Shown here: one piece after another, positions 16,979 to 25,694 of the stretch
How positions within the stretch are numbered: the first letter of the stretch is position 1
How the letters are laid out: each line of letters begins with the position of its first letter
Assembly (NCBI GenBank): GCA_945873475.1
Contig: CAMCDF010000004.1
Span: 1-33,221 of the forward strand
From: Bifidobacterium breve
Lineage (GTDB): Bacteria; Actinomycetota; Thermoleophilia; Miltoncostaeales; Miltoncostaeaceae
DNA: 33,221 nucleotides
Reading direction: 5' to 3'
The notes under the pieces: generated by a model
Told to the model about the DNA's origin: nothing
Databases searched by the model: none
The model's input: only the letters and a program-made list of their open reading frames with translations
Position numbers and translations under genes: made by a program

Positions 16979-19534
16979 ATGGCCATCGACCGACACGGGA
17001 GAATCGAGCCCCGCGAGCTGGCCGAGGAGATGCGCTCGTCGTATCTCGACTACGCCATGAGCGTCATCGTGGGTCGCGCGCTGCCGGACGTGCGCGACGG
17101 CCTGAAGCCGGTGCACCGCCGCGTGCTGTTCGCCATGCACGACCGCGGCCTGCAGCCCGACCGCGGCTACGTGAAGAGCGCCAACATCGTGGGAACGGTG
17201 ATGGGTGAGTACCACCCGCACGGCGACTCGGCCATCTACGACGCCCTGGTCCGACTGGCCCAGGACTTCAACAGCCGGTACCCCACCGTCGACGGCCAGG
17301 GCAACTTCGGCTCGCAGGAGTTCGCGGCCGCAGCCATGCGGTACACCGAGGCGCGCCTGTCGCGGTACGCCACGGAGATGCTGAGGGACATCGACGAGGA
17401 CACCGTCGACACCATCGCCACCTACGACGACCGCCGGCGCGAGCCCACGGTGCTGCCGTCACGCGTGCCGAACCTGCTGGTCAACGGCTCCGCCGGCATC
17501 GCGGTGGGAATGGCCACCAACATCCCGCCGCACAACCTGGGCGAGGTGGTGGACGCCTGCATCGCGATGATCGACGACCCGCTCATCGACTCCGATGGGC
17601 TCATGCAGTACGTGAAGGCGCCCGACTTCCCCACGGCCGGCCAGATCGTGGGCCTGTCGGGGGTGCGCGACGCCTACCGCACCGGCCGTGGCCGGGTGGT
17701 GGTGCGCGGTCTGGCGCACAACGAGCCGCTCAAGCACGGCCGTAACGCCATCGTGTTCACCGAGCTGCCGTACCAGGTGAACAAGTCCGAGATGCTGCGC
17801 AAGATGGCCGAGCTGGCCAACGACGGCGTGCTCAAGGAGATCGCCGACCTGCGCGACGAGAGCGGCCGCGACGGAATCCGCGTGGTGGTCGAGCTGCGAC
17901 GCGACGCCGTGCCCAAGGTGGTGCTGAACAAGCTCTACAAGCACACCCAGGCGCAGACGACCTTCGGCGTCAACGCCATCGCGCTGGTCGACGGCGTGCC
18001 GCGCACGCTCTCGCTGCGCGACATGATCCGCTTCTACCTCGACCACCAGCGCGACGTCATCCGAAGGCGCTCGAGGTTCCGCCTCGACCGTGCCGAGACC
18101 CGCGCGCACGTGCTCGAGGGCCTGCTCATCGCGCTGAAGGACATCGACGCGGTCATCGCGCTCATCCGTGCCGCGGCCGACCCCGAGGAGGCCCGCACGG
18201 GCCTGATGACCACCTTCGACCTCAGCGAGCTCCAGGCCCGGGCCATCCTCGACCTGCGCCTGCAGCGCCTCACCCAGCTGGAGGCCGGGAAGATCGAGGC
18301 CGAGTACGCCGAGCTGCAGGCCGAGATCGCCGAGCTGCGGGCGATCCTCGGCGACGAGTCACGGGTGTACCAGGTGATCCGCGACGAGCTGATGGAGGTT
18401 CGCGGGAAGTACGCCGACGAGCGCCGCACCGAGGTCATCCCGGCCGAGGGCGAGATCGACCTGGAAGACCTCATCGCCGAGGAGGAGATGGTCATCTCCA
18501 TCACGGCGGGTGGCTACATCAAGAGGCTGCCGGTCACCACGTACCGGGCCCAGCGGCGCGGGGGCAAGGGCCTGCGCGGCGCCAGGCTCAAGGACGAGGA
18601 CCGCGTGGACCACCTGTTCATCGCGTCCACGCACGACTTCCTGCTGTTCTTCACCAACCAGGGCCGTGTCTACCGCCAGAAGGTGCACGAGATCCCGCAG
18701 GCCGCACGCGACGCCCGCGGCCGGCACATCGCGAACGTGCTGGCGCTGCTGCCCGACGAGGAGATCCGCCAGGTCTTCAACACACGCGACTACGCCGAGG
18801 GCAAGTACCTGGTGCTGGCCACCCGCGACGGCATGGTGAAGAAGACCGAGTTCGGCGCCTACAACACGGTGCTGAAGGAGGCCGGCATCATCGCGATCCG
18901 GCTGGCGGACGACGACGAACTGGTGGGCGTGCAGCTCACCGACGGCGACTCCGACCTGCTCATCGTGTCGGCGCGCGGGCAGGCCGCCCGCTTCGCCGAG
19001 GAGAAGGTGCGCGCCACCGGCCGTGGCACGCAGGGCGTGCGCGCCATGAACCTCGACGATGGCGACCGCGTGCTGGCCATCGGCGTTGCCGACGACGAGC
19101 ACGACCTGCTGGTGGTCACCGGCAACGGCTACGGCAAGCGCACGGCGCTCACCGAGTACCCCAGCAAGGGCAGGCCCACCAAGGGCGTTCGCACCATCAA
19201 GGTCAGCGACAGGAAGGGCGAGCTCATCACCGCCCGGATCGTGCGCGCGGGCCAGCAGCTGCTGCTGGTGTCGAAGAACGGCCAGGTCATCCGCATCGAG
19301 GTCGATGCCGTCAAGCGCATGGGCCGCAGCACCGAGGGCGTGCGCCTGATGGACGTGGGCGACGAGGACCAGGTGGTCACCTGCGCACCGGTCGACGAGC
19401 AGGACGACGCCGAGGTCGAGGAGGACGCCACCACGGATGCCGGGGCAGGCGCCCCGGAGGCTGACGCCGCAGAAGCGGATGCCCCGGAGGCAGAGTCCCC
19501 GGAGGCTGACGCCGCGGAGCCGGACGCGCAGTAA
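16979..19534 (+). CDS. gyrA: DNA gyrase subunit A
   Basis: An 851-residue breakage-reunion subunit. The catalytic tyrosine is Y122 ([11 protein letters not shown]). The quinolone region reads [15 protein letters not shown] with S84 and D88 in the sensitive-type state. The C-terminal beta-pinwheel carries a canonical GyrA box QRRGGKG (residues 525-531), which marks it as gyrase rather than topoisomerase IV and predicts DNA wrapping. The pinwheel is followed by a roughly 45-residue acidic Ala/Glu/Asp/Pro-rich tail with a repeated EAD pattern, encoded by a 19-base direct repeat. The start is one base after the gyrB stop, so the two are coupled. A REP-like repeat cluster follows the stop. Confidence 0.98.
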   Translation: MAIDRHGRIEPRELAEEMRSSYLDYAMSVIVGRALPDVRDGLKPVHRRVLFAMHDRGLQPDRGYVKSANIVGTVMGEYHPHGDSAIYDALVRLAQDFNSRYPTVDGQGNFGSQEFAAAAMRYTEARLSRYATEMLRDIDEDTVDTIATYDDRRREPTVLPSRVPNLLVNGSAGIAVGMATNIPPHNLGEVVDACIAMIDDPLIDSDGLMQYVKAPDFPTAGQIVGLSGVRDAYRTGRGRVVVRGLAHNEPLKHGRNAIVFTELPYQVNKSEMLRKMAELANDGVLKEIADLRDESGRDGIRVVVELRRDAVPKVVLNKLYKHTQAQTTFGVNAIALVDGVPRTLSLRDMIRFYLDHQRDVIRRRSRFRLDRAETRAHVLEGLLIALKDIDAVIALIRAAADPEEARTGLMTTFDLSELQARAILDLRLQRLTQLEAGKIEAEYAELQAEIAELRAILGDESRVYQVIRDELMEVRGKYADERRTEVIPAEGEIDLEDLIAEEEMVISITAGGYIKRLPVTTYRAQRRGGKGLRGARLKDEDRVDHLFIASTHDFLLFFTNQGRVYRQKVHEIPQAARDARGRHIANVLALLPDEEIRQVFNTRDYAEGKYLVLATRDGMVKKTEFGAYNTVLKEAGIIAIRLADDDELVGVQLTDGDSDLLIVSARGQAARFAEEKVRATGRGTQGVRAMNLDDGDRVLAIGVADDEHDLLVVTGNGYGKRTALTEYPSKGRPTKGVRTIKVSDRKGELITARIVRAGQQLLLVSKNGQVIRIEVDAVKRMGRSTEGVRLMDVGDEDQVVTCAPVDEQDDAEVEEDATTDAGAGAPEADAAEADAPEAESPEADAAEPDAQ
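19452..19515 (+). repeat. Direct repeat within the gyrA acidic tail
   Basis: CCCCGGAGGCTGACGCCGC occurs at 19452-19470 and again at 19497-19515, with a shorter related copy (CCCCGGAGGC) between them at 19482-19491. It codes for the PEAD(A/A)AE-type units of the acidic C-terminal tail and probably arose by slippage-type duplication. Confidence 0.8.
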
Positions 19535-19551
19535 CCCCGAACCACAGAGAG

Positions 19552-19640
19552 GGTGACTGGCACCGGAAGGTGCCTGTCACCGGGGTTCACCGGGGTAACG
19601 CCATCCCAGCTGCACAGCGTTACCCCGGTGACAGGCACCT
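19552..19640. repeat. REP-like palindromic repeat cluster between gyrA and the methyltransferase
   Basis: Three copies of a 13-base unit are arranged as inverted repeats: GGTGACTGGCACC (19552-19564), its inverse GGTGCCTGTCACC (19569-19581) after a GGAA loop, and GGTGACAGGCACC (19627-19639). The second and third also belong to a longer inverted pair, 19568-19586 against 19618-19640, and TCACCGGGGT is duplicated in tandem at 19577-19596. The layout, in the gap between two convergent stops, is that of REP/BIME elements moved by REP-associated tyrosine transposases (RAYT). It may also act as a bidirectional terminator. No transposase gene is in the window. Confidence 0.72.
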
Positions 19641-19644
19641 CAGG

Positions 19645-19661
19645 GGGACAGCCACCGTCCC
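19645..19661. repeat. Second short hairpin motif beside the REP-like cluster
   Basis: GGGAC (19645-19649) and GTCCC (19657-19661) flank AGCCACC. The unit resembles, by recall only, another family of dispersed palindromes (GGGACGGTGGCTGTCCC-type) seen in some bacterial genomes near RAYT genes. It directly follows the third 13-base unit. Confidence 0.45.
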
Positions 19662-19673
19662 TGTGAGCCGGCT

Positions 19674-20636
19674 CTAGGCAGCGCTCTTCCGCGCCACGGC
19701 CAGCAGGCCGTCGCCCTGGCCGACGAGGCCGAGGCCCCACTCCAGGGGATACGCCAGCAGGCGCACCGGCAGGGCGTCGCCCCAGCCCCGCTGGCGCTGC
19801 CCGCCCGCGGTGCGGGCGTCAACCGAACCGGGCAGCACGCCCATCAGGGGAGTGGTGCGAAGCGACGTGACGCGGAGCCCCGCGAGCGCCAGTACCCAGC
19901 GCAGTGAGTCCCGGTCGTAGTGCACCAGGTGCCGGGGCATCTCGAGGCCATCCCATGATCCGCGCGTGGCGCGTGCTGCGAGCGAGCGGATGTTGGGCAC
20001 GCCGACGATCAGGCGACCCCCGGGGGCGAGCAGGTCGCGGATGCTGCCCAGGGTGGCGAGGGGGTCGGGCACGTGCTCCAGCACCTGGGACATGCGAACG
20101 ACATCCCATGGGCCATCGGGCAGGCCACCATCATGCAGCAGGGCATCGAGCGATCCGTTCAGCACCCACCAGTTGCCGCGCGACCGCGCCACCTCCACGG
20201 CGCGCGCCGACGGCTCGACGCCCCAGGCCTCGTGCCCGGCGTCGCGGAAGGCCATCACCGCTCCGCCGGTGCCCGCGCCGACGTCGAGCACCTTCATGCC
20301 CGGTCGCATCGGCCCGCCGGTCTCTGCCTCGGGTATCGCCACCCCAAGTGCCCGTGCAACCCGCCCGCCCGACTGCCCGGCCCGTGCCAGCGCAGTGCGC
20401 GACGCCCGGGCGGTGATCGACTCGCCGGAACCGTGCTGGGGGTACTCGTCGGGGTACCAGGCGCCGGGGTCGTCCGGCCACGGGTCGGTGCGGCACAGGC
20501 GGCACGATGCGCACTCGACCACCCCGAACTCGCCGGGCATGCCCCGGCGGTGGTCACGGGCCGTCAGCACGGTGGCGCCCCCCGTCATGCCGCAGATCGG
20601 GCACGACGACGGATGGGTGTCGGAAATCCCGGGCAT
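19674..20636 (-). CDS. Class I SAM-dependent methyltransferase with N-terminal zinc-ribbon-like segment
   Basis: A 320-residue protein. Two cysteine pairs at C12/C15 (SCPICG) and C42/C45 (ECASCRLC) suggest a small zinc-binding module. The methyltransferase domain starts near residue 112 with motif I VLDVGAGTGG (117-126), then a WGVEPSARAVEVARSRG segment (motif II), an LEHVPDPLATL segment (post-motif) and LLAPGGRLIVGVPN. Related Methyltransf_23-type proteins act on small molecules, lipids or sugars; the substrate here is unknown. The ATG at 20636 has a TATCCT box six bases upstream. It is divergent from fabZ by 42 bases and convergent with gyrA across the REP-like cluster. Confidence 0.83.
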   Translation of the reverse strand: MPGISDTHPSSCPICGMTGGATVLTARDHRRGMPGEFGVVECASCRLCRTDPWPDDPGAWYPDEYPQHGSGESITARASRTALARAGQSGGRVARALGVAIPEAETGGPMRPGMKVLDVGAGTGGAVMAFRDAGHEAWGVEPSARAVEVARSRGNWWVLNGSLDALLHDGGLPDGPWDVVRMSQVLEHVPDPLATLGSIRDLLAPGGRLIVGVPNIRSLAARATRGSWDGLEMPRHLVHYDRDSLRWVLALAGLRVTSLRTTPLMGVLPGSVDARTAGGQRQRGWGDALPVRLLAYPLEWGLGLVGQGDGLLAVARKSAA

Positions 20637-20642
20637 GGCGGG

Positions 20643-20648
20643 AGGATA
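20643..20648 (-). promoter_or_regulatory. Putative -10 box for the methyltransferase gene (TATCCT)
   Basis: TATCCT on the minus strand ends six bases before the ATG at 20636. This spacing predicts a leaderless mRNA. Confidence 0.5.
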
Positions 20649-20663
20649 CGGCCCCGAGTCCAC

Positions 20664-20669
20664 TAGCCT
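20664..20669 (+). promoter_or_regulatory. Putative -10 box for the fab-acc operon (TAGCCT)
   Basis: TAGCCT ends nine bases before the fabZ GTG at 20679. The divergent region is only 42 bases long, so the -35 zones of this promoter and that of the methyltransferase would overlap. Confidence 0.4.
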
Positions 20670-20678
20670 TGCCGGAAC

Positions 20679-21125
20679 GTGACGCGACTCCCGGACCCCA
20701 AGGACATCCTCCCGCACAGGGAGCCGTTCCTCTTCATCGACGAGATCCTGGAGCTGGTTCCCGGTGAGTCGGCGCGGGCCCGGTGGACCCTTCGCCCGGA
20801 TACCCCGTTCCTCGAGGGCCACTTCCCCGGCGAGCCCATCATGCCCGGGGTCATCATCGTGGAGGCCCTGGCGCAGACCGGCGCGCTGGCCGCGCTGTCG
20901 ACCGACGACGGCAAGGGCAAGCTGGCCCTGTTCGCCGGCGTCGACAAGTGCCGGTTCAAGCGCCCCGTGCGCCCCGGCGACGTGCTGGAGTTCGAGACCC
21001 GGGTCACCCGCGTGCGGGGCCCCATCGGCGAGGCCGAGGCCGTCGCCCGGGTAGGCGACGCGGTGGCGTGCCAGGCCACCCTCAAGTTCGCGATCGTCGA
21101 CCGCGACCAGCTGGAGGGGTCCTGA
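20679..21125 (+). CDS. fabZ: 3-hydroxyacyl-ACP dehydratase FabZ
   Basis: A 148-residue hot-dog-fold dehydratase that converts 3-hydroxyacyl-ACP to trans-2-enoyl-ACP in fatty-acid elongation. The catalytic histidine is H48 in EGHFPGEPIMPGV and the catalytic glutamate is E62 in IIVEALAQTG. The N-terminal LPHREPFLFIDEI is also typical. It opens the fab-acc operon, with GTG as start and no Shine-Dalgarno. fabH follows after five bases. Confidence 0.96.
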   Translation: MTRLPDPKDILPHREPFLFIDEILELVPGESARARWTLRPDTPFLEGHFPGEPIMPGVIIVEALAQTGALAALSTDDGKGKLALFAGVDKCRFKRPVRPGDVLEFETRVTRVRGPIGEAEAVARVGDAVACQATLKFAIVDRDQLEGS

Positions 21126-21130
21126 GCCTG

Positions 21131-22147
21131 GTGGCGGCAACCGGCCGCGCCCGGCCCCGGGCGCGGCTCGTGGGCGTTGGCGCCTACGTACCGGATCGCG
21201 TTCTCACCAACGCGGACCTCGAGAAGATGGTGGATACCAGCGATGAGTGGATCGTCTCGCGCACGGGCATCCGCGAGCGCCACATCGCCGCCGACGACCA
21301 GGCCACCACCGACCTGGCAGCCGCAGCCGTGCGCGACCTGCTGCAGCGCACCGGCACCGACCCCGGCGACATCGACCTGCTCATCGTCGCCACCACAACG
21401 CCCGACTACGTGTTCCCGCCATGCGCGCCGCTGGTGGCCACCATGACCGGCATGGACTGCCCGGCGGCCTTCGACACCAACGCGGTGTGCTCGGGCTTCA
21501 TGTACGGCATCGCCCAGGCCACGGGAATGGTGGAGAGCGGCATCGCCCGCAGGGCGGTGGTGGTGGGCGCCGAGACCCTGTCGCGCATCATCGACTGGGA
21601 CGACCGCGCCACGTGCGTGCTGTTCGCCGACGGCGCGGGCGCCGTGCTGATCGAGGCCGACGAGGGCCAGCCGGGCACCGGCGTGATCGGCGTGGAGCTC
21701 GGGTCGGACGGCGCGGGCAGGTCCGACCTCTGCGTTCCGGCCGGTGGTTCGCGTGCGCCGATCACCGGCGACACGCCCCACACCGACACGTGCATCCACA
21801 TGAACGGGCGCGAGGTGTTCCGGTTCGCCACGCGCATCCTGGTGGAGAGCTCCCAGCGCCTGCTGGGTGAAGCGGGCATGACCATCGACGACGTCGACCT
21901 GCTGGTGGCCCACCAGGCGAACGAGCGCATCCTTCACCACGCATCCGAGCGCATGGGAATCGCACCGGACAAGGTGGCCATGAACCTCGATCGCGTGGGC
22001 AATACGTCGTCGGCCAGCATCCCCCTGGCCCTCGCGGATGCGCTGGACTCGGGGCAGTTGCAGGAGGGAGCGATGGTGCTGATGGTCGGGTTCGGCGCGG
22101 GCCTCACGTGGGGCAGCGTGCTGGTGAGATGGGAGCCGCGATCATGA
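21131..22147 (+). CDS. fabH: 3-oxoacyl-ACP synthase III (FabH)
   Basis: A 338-residue KAS III, which condenses an acyl-CoA primer with malonyl-ACP to begin fatty-acid synthesis. The active-site cysteine is C120 (DTNAVCSGF), with the histidine in VAHQANERI and the asparagine in GNTSSASIPLAL. The N-terminal RLVGVGAYVPDRVLTN and DTSDEWIVSRTGIRER are family hallmarks. GTG 21131 is chosen as the nearest start before this N-terminus, with GGAGGGG 11 bases upstream. Its stop overlaps the fabD ATG (ATGA, 22144-22147). Primer choice (straight or branched) cannot be told from sequence. Confidence 0.96.
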   Translation: MAATGRARPRARLVGVGAYVPDRVLTNADLEKMVDTSDEWIVSRTGIRERHIAADDQATTDLAAAAVRDLLQRTGTDPGDIDLLIVATTTPDYVFPPCAPLVATMTGMDCPAAFDTNAVCSGFMYGIAQATGMVESGIARRAVVVGAETLSRIIDWDDRATCVLFADGAGAVLIEADEGQPGTGVIGVELGSDGAGRSDLCVPAGGSRAPITGDTPHTDTCIHMNGREVFRFATRILVESSQRLLGEAGMTIDDVDLLVAHQANERILHHASERMGIAPDKVAMNLDRVGNTSSASIPLALADALDSGQLQEGAMVLMVGFGAGLTWGSVLVRWEPRS

Positions 22148-23055
22148 TCGCCCTGCTCTTCCCGGGCCAGGGAGCCCAGCAGGTGGGCATGGGCCGCGAG
22201 CTCGCAGAGGCCTTTCCCGTGGCGGCCGACACCTTCGCCGAGGCAGGCGAGGCGCTGGGCTACGACATCACCCGCATCATCTTCGAGGGTCCCGAGGACG
22301 ACCTGGTGCGCACCGATGTGTGCCAGCCGGCGATCCTCACGATGAGCGTGGCCTGCCTGCGGGTGGCCCGCGACCACGGGCTGTCAGCCGACCTCGCGCT
22401 GGGCCACTCGCTGGGCGAGTTCTCGGCGCTGGTGGCCTGCGGCTCGATCGGGTTCGCCGAGGCCGTGCGCCTGGTGGGCGAGCGCGGCGCGGCCATGCAG
22501 GCCGCCGGCGAGGCCCGCCCGGGAACCATGGCCGCCATCCTGGGCCTGTCAGACGATGAGGCCGAGGCCCTGTGCGCCGAGGCGGGCGACGTGTGGCCCG
22601 CCAACTACAACTGCCCCGGCCAGGTGGTTGCCTCCGGCACCGTCGAGGGCATCGCCCGACTGCTGGAGATCACCGGCGAGCGGGGCATCAAGGCCACGCA
22701 GCTGAGGGTCGGCGGCGCGTTCCACAGTCCGCTGATGGAGCCGGCATCCGAGCGCCTTGCTCCCGCACTGGAGGCCTGGGACCCCCAGGCCCCCGACCCG
22801 CAGTTCCTGTCCACCACCACCGCGCAGGTGGAGCCCGCCGACCGCATGCGCCCCGTGCTTCTCGACCAGCTCACCTCGCCCGTGCGCTTCGGGCACGCGG
22901 TCGAGACGGCCATCGCCATGGGCGCCGACCGGTTCGTCGAGCTCGGCCCCGGGCGGGTGCTGTCGGGGCTGGTGAAGCGCATCAAGCGCGATGCGGTGCT
23001 GCACCAGGTGTCCGGGCCCGATGGCCTGGATGGCCTTGCCGGGGTGATGGCATGA
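22144..23055 (+). CDS. fabD: Malonyl-CoA:ACP transacylase FabD
   Basis: A 303-residue transacylase that moves malonyl groups from CoA to ACP. The nucleophile is S89 in the GHSLGEFSALVA motif; the FPGQGAQQVGMG start and the GAFHSPLM segment with the catalytic histidine are typical. The ATG overlaps the fabH stop by four bases, with GGGAG nine bases upstream. Its own stop overlaps the fabG ATG in the same way. Confidence 0.96.
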   Translation: MIALLFPGQGAQQVGMGRELAEAFPVAADTFAEAGEALGYDITRIIFEGPEDDLVRTDVCQPAILTMSVACLRVARDHGLSADLALGHSLGEFSALVACGSIGFAEAVRLVGERGAAMQAAGEARPGTMAAILGLSDDEAEALCAEAGDVWPANYNCPGQVVASGTVEGIARLLEITGERGIKATQLRVGGAFHSPLMEPASERLAPALEAWDPQAPDPQFLSTTTAQVEPADRMRPVLLDQLTSPVRFGHAVETAIAMGADRFVELGPGRVLSGLVKRIKRDAVLHQVSGPDGLDGLAGVMA

Positions 23056-23783
23056 GCGTGGTGCTGGTGACCGGCGCAAGCCGCGGCATCGGCGCCGCCT
23101 GCGCGGTGGCGCTGGCGAACGCGGGCCACGACGTCGCGGTGGGCTACGTGGCCGACGAGGCCGGGGCGCAGGCCACGGCCGACCTGGTGCGCGCCTCTGG
23201 CCGGCAGGCCGCGATCGTGCAGGGCGACATCGCCGACGCCGCCGCAGCGGAGGCCGTGGTGTCGGGGGCCGAGGAGGCCCTCGGTCCGCTGTTCGGCCTG
23301 GTGCTCAACGCGGGCGTCACCCGCGACGGGCTGATGATGCGCATGAGCGACGACGACTGGCAGACGGTGATCGACACCAACCTGTCCGGTTCGTTCTACT
23401 GCGCACGCGCCGCGCTTCGCGGCATGATGAAGCGCCGCGAGGGTTCGATCGTCGCGATGTCGTCGGTGGTCGGGCTCATGGGCAATGCCGGTCAGGTGAA
23501 TTACGCTGCTGCGAAGGCAGGCCTCATCGGCATGACCAAGTCGCTCGCCAAGGAGGCGGGCTCGCGAGGGGTGAGGGCCAACGCCATCGCCCCCGGGTAC
23601 ATCGGCACGGACATGACGGACGTGCTGTCGGATGACATCAAGGAGCAGCTGATCGGCCACACGCCCCTGGCACGACTGGGAACACCGGATGACGTCGCGG
23701 GCCTCGTGGCGTTCCTGTGCTCGGACGCCTCGTCGTTCATCACCGGGGCGGTAATCCCGGTGGACGGCGGGCTGGGGATGTAG
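23052..23783 (+). CDS. fabG: 3-oxoacyl-ACP reductase FabG
   Basis: A 243-residue short-chain dehydrogenase that reduces 3-oxoacyl-ACP with NADPH. The cofactor motif is TGASRGIG (7-14), then the NAG motif (LNAGVTRDG), catalytic S137/S138 in AMSSVVG, and Y151/K155 in NYAAAKAG. IRANAIAPGYI-like VRANAIAPGYIGTDMT and the C-terminal DGGLGM are FabG-typical. The gene starts in a four-base overlap with fabD and is followed 12 bases later by fabF; acpP, often found in this position, is absent. Confidence 0.96.
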   Translation: MSVVLVTGASRGIGAACAVALANAGHDVAVGYVADEAGAQATADLVRASGRQAAIVQGDIADAAAAEAVVSGAEEALGPLFGLVLNAGVTRDGLMMRMSDDDWQTVIDTNLSGSFYCARAALRGMMKRREGSIVAMSSVVGLMGNAGQVNYAAAKAGLIGMTKSLAKEAGSRGVRANAIAPGYIGTDMTDVLSDDIKEQLIGHTPLARLGTPDDVAGLVAFLCSDASSFITGAVIPVDGGLGM

Positions 23784-23795
23784 GCGGGAGACCTC

Positions 23796-25070
23796 ATGGC
23801 GACCACCCTCATAGACGGCAAGGGCCTCAGGCGCGTGGTGATCACGGGCATCGGCGTGGTGTCCCCGCTGGGCATCGGCACCGAGCAGGTGTGGCAGGCC
23901 GCGAAGGCCGGCACATCCACCGCGGCCCCCATCAGGCAGTTCGACCCGTCCGACTGCGCCACGCACTTCGCCTGCGAGGTGCCGGACGACTTCGACATCG
24001 AGCAGTTCCTCGAGCGCAAGACGGCCCGGCGCATGGACCGCTTCTCGCACCTGGGCGTGGCCGCGGCCATGCTGGGCTTCGAGGACTCCGGGATCAAGGG
24101 CACGGTGACCCCCGATCGCATGGGCGTGATCATCGGGTCGGGCATCGGCGGCATCCAGACCTGGCACGACCAGACGGTGCGCCTTCGCGACATGGGCCCC
24201 ACCCGGGTCTCGCCGCTGTTCATCCCCACGATCATCGCCAACATGGGCGCCGCGCAGTCGTCGATGGAGCTGGGCCTGCAGGGTCCGCTGTCGTGCTCGA
24301 CCACCGCCTGTGCGTCGGCCAACCACGCCATCGGCGACGCCTTCGACCACATCCGCCTGGGCCGCGCCGACGCCATGATCGCCGGCGGCACCGAGGGCGC
24401 TGTGGCGCTGGTGGGCATCGCGGGCTTCAACGCCATGAAGGCGCTCTCCACGCGCAACGACGACCCCGCGACCGCGAGCCGCCCCTTCGACGTGGGCCGT
24501 GACGGCTTCGTGATGGGCGAGGCCGGTGCGGTGATCGTGCTGGAGGACATGCAGCACGCGCTCGACCGCGGCGCCGACATCATCTGCGAGCTCGCGGGCT
24601 ACGGCCTGTCGGGCGACGCCCATCACATCACCGAGCCCGATCCCACCGCGGTGGGCCCGGCGCTGGCGATGACCATGGCGCTGGCCGACGCGGGGCTCGA
24701 GACCTCCGAGGTCGACTACGTGAACGCCCATGGCACGTCCACGCCGGTGGGTGACCCCTCCGAGATCCGCGTTATCAAGCGCGCGCTGGGCGAGCAGAAG
24801 GCGGCCGCCACCATGGTGAGCAGCACCAAGTCGATGCACGGCCACACCCTTGGCGCCGCCGGCGGCCTGGAGGCCGCGCTCACCGCGCTGGCCGTGCGCG
24901 ACGGCATCGTGCCGCCCACCATCAACGTGACCGACCTCGACCCCGAGTGCGCGGGCGTGGACCACGTGCTGGGCGAGGCGCGGGAGGCCGACGTGCGCGT
25001 GGCGCTGTCGAACGTGTTCGGCTTCGGCGGCCACAACGCGACGCTCGCGTTCCGCCGCATGGAGGGCTGA
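23796..25070 (+). CDS. fabF: 3-oxoacyl-ACP synthase II (FabF)
   Basis: A 424-residue KAS II elongation enzyme. The nucleophile is C172 in the TACASANHAIGDAF segment; the two catalytic histidines are in NAHGTSTPVGD and KSMHGHTLGAAGG. The N-terminal RRVVITGIGVVSPLG and the C-terminal NVFGFGGHNATL are typical. The ATG has GGGAG about six bases upstream. Its TGA stop overlaps the ATG of the following phosphatase gene by one base (TGATG at 25068-25072). Confidence 0.96.
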   Translation: MATTLIDGKGLRRVVITGIGVVSPLGIGTEQVWQAAKAGTSTAAPIRQFDPSDCATHFACEVPDDFDIEQFLERKTARRMDRFSHLGVAAAMLGFEDSGIKGTVTPDRMGVIIGSGIGGIQTWHDQTVRLRDMGPTRVSPLFIPTIIANMGAAQSSMELGLQGPLSCSTTACASANHAIGDAFDHIRLGRADAMIAGGTEGAVALVGIAGFNAMKALSTRNDDPATASRPFDVGRDGFVMGEAGAVIVLEDMQHALDRGADIICELAGYGLSGDAHHITEPDPTAVGPALAMTMALADAGLETSEVDYVNAHGTSTPVGDPSEIRVIKRALGEQKAAATMVSSTKSMHGHTLGAAGGLEAALTALAVRDGIVPPTINVTDLDPECAGVDHVLGEAREADVRVALSNVFGFGGHNATLAFRRMEG

Positions 25071-25684
25071 TGGCGAAGTCCGGCCACGCGGGCGGACACT
25101 TCCCGGGCAGGCTGAGGGTGGCGTTCACGCCCGTGCGCGATGCCTGGTTCCGCCTGGCCACGCGTGTCTACGGCCCCGGCACGAAGACGCGGCCGTGGAC
25201 CTGGATCGGCGACGAGCGCATCGCCATCGGCAGCGTGCCCACCCCGGAGAGCCTGCAGGTGCTCGCCCGCGAGGGCGTGACCCACGTGGTCAACTGCCGG
25301 GCCCGCCTGCAGACGCACTTCAGCCAGGACCTCTCGGCCGAGCGCCAGGTGTTCGGCGACCGCAACGTGGCCGTGGCCCCCATGTGGGACCACGGACGCC
25401 ACCAGCCGCCCGAGAAGTGGGCGCGCGCAGCCGAGATCGCGGCCGGCTGGCTCGACGACGACCCGAACGCCCGCGTGCTCATCCACTGCCAGCGCGGCAG
25501 GCGCAGGTCGCTGTTCGTGGCCTATGCGGTGCTTCGCCTGCGCGGCCGATCGCCGGAGCTCGCGGCGCGCGAGTTGCTGACCCACCGCCACGAGGCGCGC
25601 CTGGTTCCCACCTACCGCAAGGCGGTTGAGGACTGGCTGGCCACGGGCGCGGCCCCAATTCATGAGTCGGACCTCGTACGATGA
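25070..25684 (+). CDS. Dual-specificity-type protein phosphatase within the fab-acc operon
   Basis: A 204-residue cysteine phosphatase of the tyrosine/dual-specificity superfamily. The P-loop is HCQRGRRRS (H139, C140, R146, S147), matching HCxxGxxRS. The upstream W(I/L)GD-like segment TWIGDERIAIGSVPTPE and the GVTHVVNCRA segment are DSP-like. A possible general acid is D107 (MWDHGR). The ATG overlaps the fabF stop by one base and accD begins ten bases after its stop, so it is inside the operon. Its substrate is unknown; protein, lipid, sugar or nucleotide phosphates are all possible. Confidence 0.8.
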   Translation: MAKSGHAGGHFPGRLRVAFTPVRDAWFRLATRVYGPGTKTRPWTWIGDERIAIGSVPTPESLQVLAREGVTHVVNCRARLQTHFSQDLSAERQVFGDRNVAVAPMWDHGRHQPPEKWARAAEIAAGWLDDDPNARVLIHCQRGRRRSLFVAYAVLRLRGRSPELAARELLTHRHEARLVPTYRKAVEDWLATGAAPIHESDLVR

Positions 25685-25694
25685 GGGGGCACCG

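Noticed and set aside
25677-25682. TACGAT before accD as a leaderless promoter.
   Set aside because: The spacing to ATG is 12 bases, accD has a proper Shine-Dalgarno and lies inside a tight operon.
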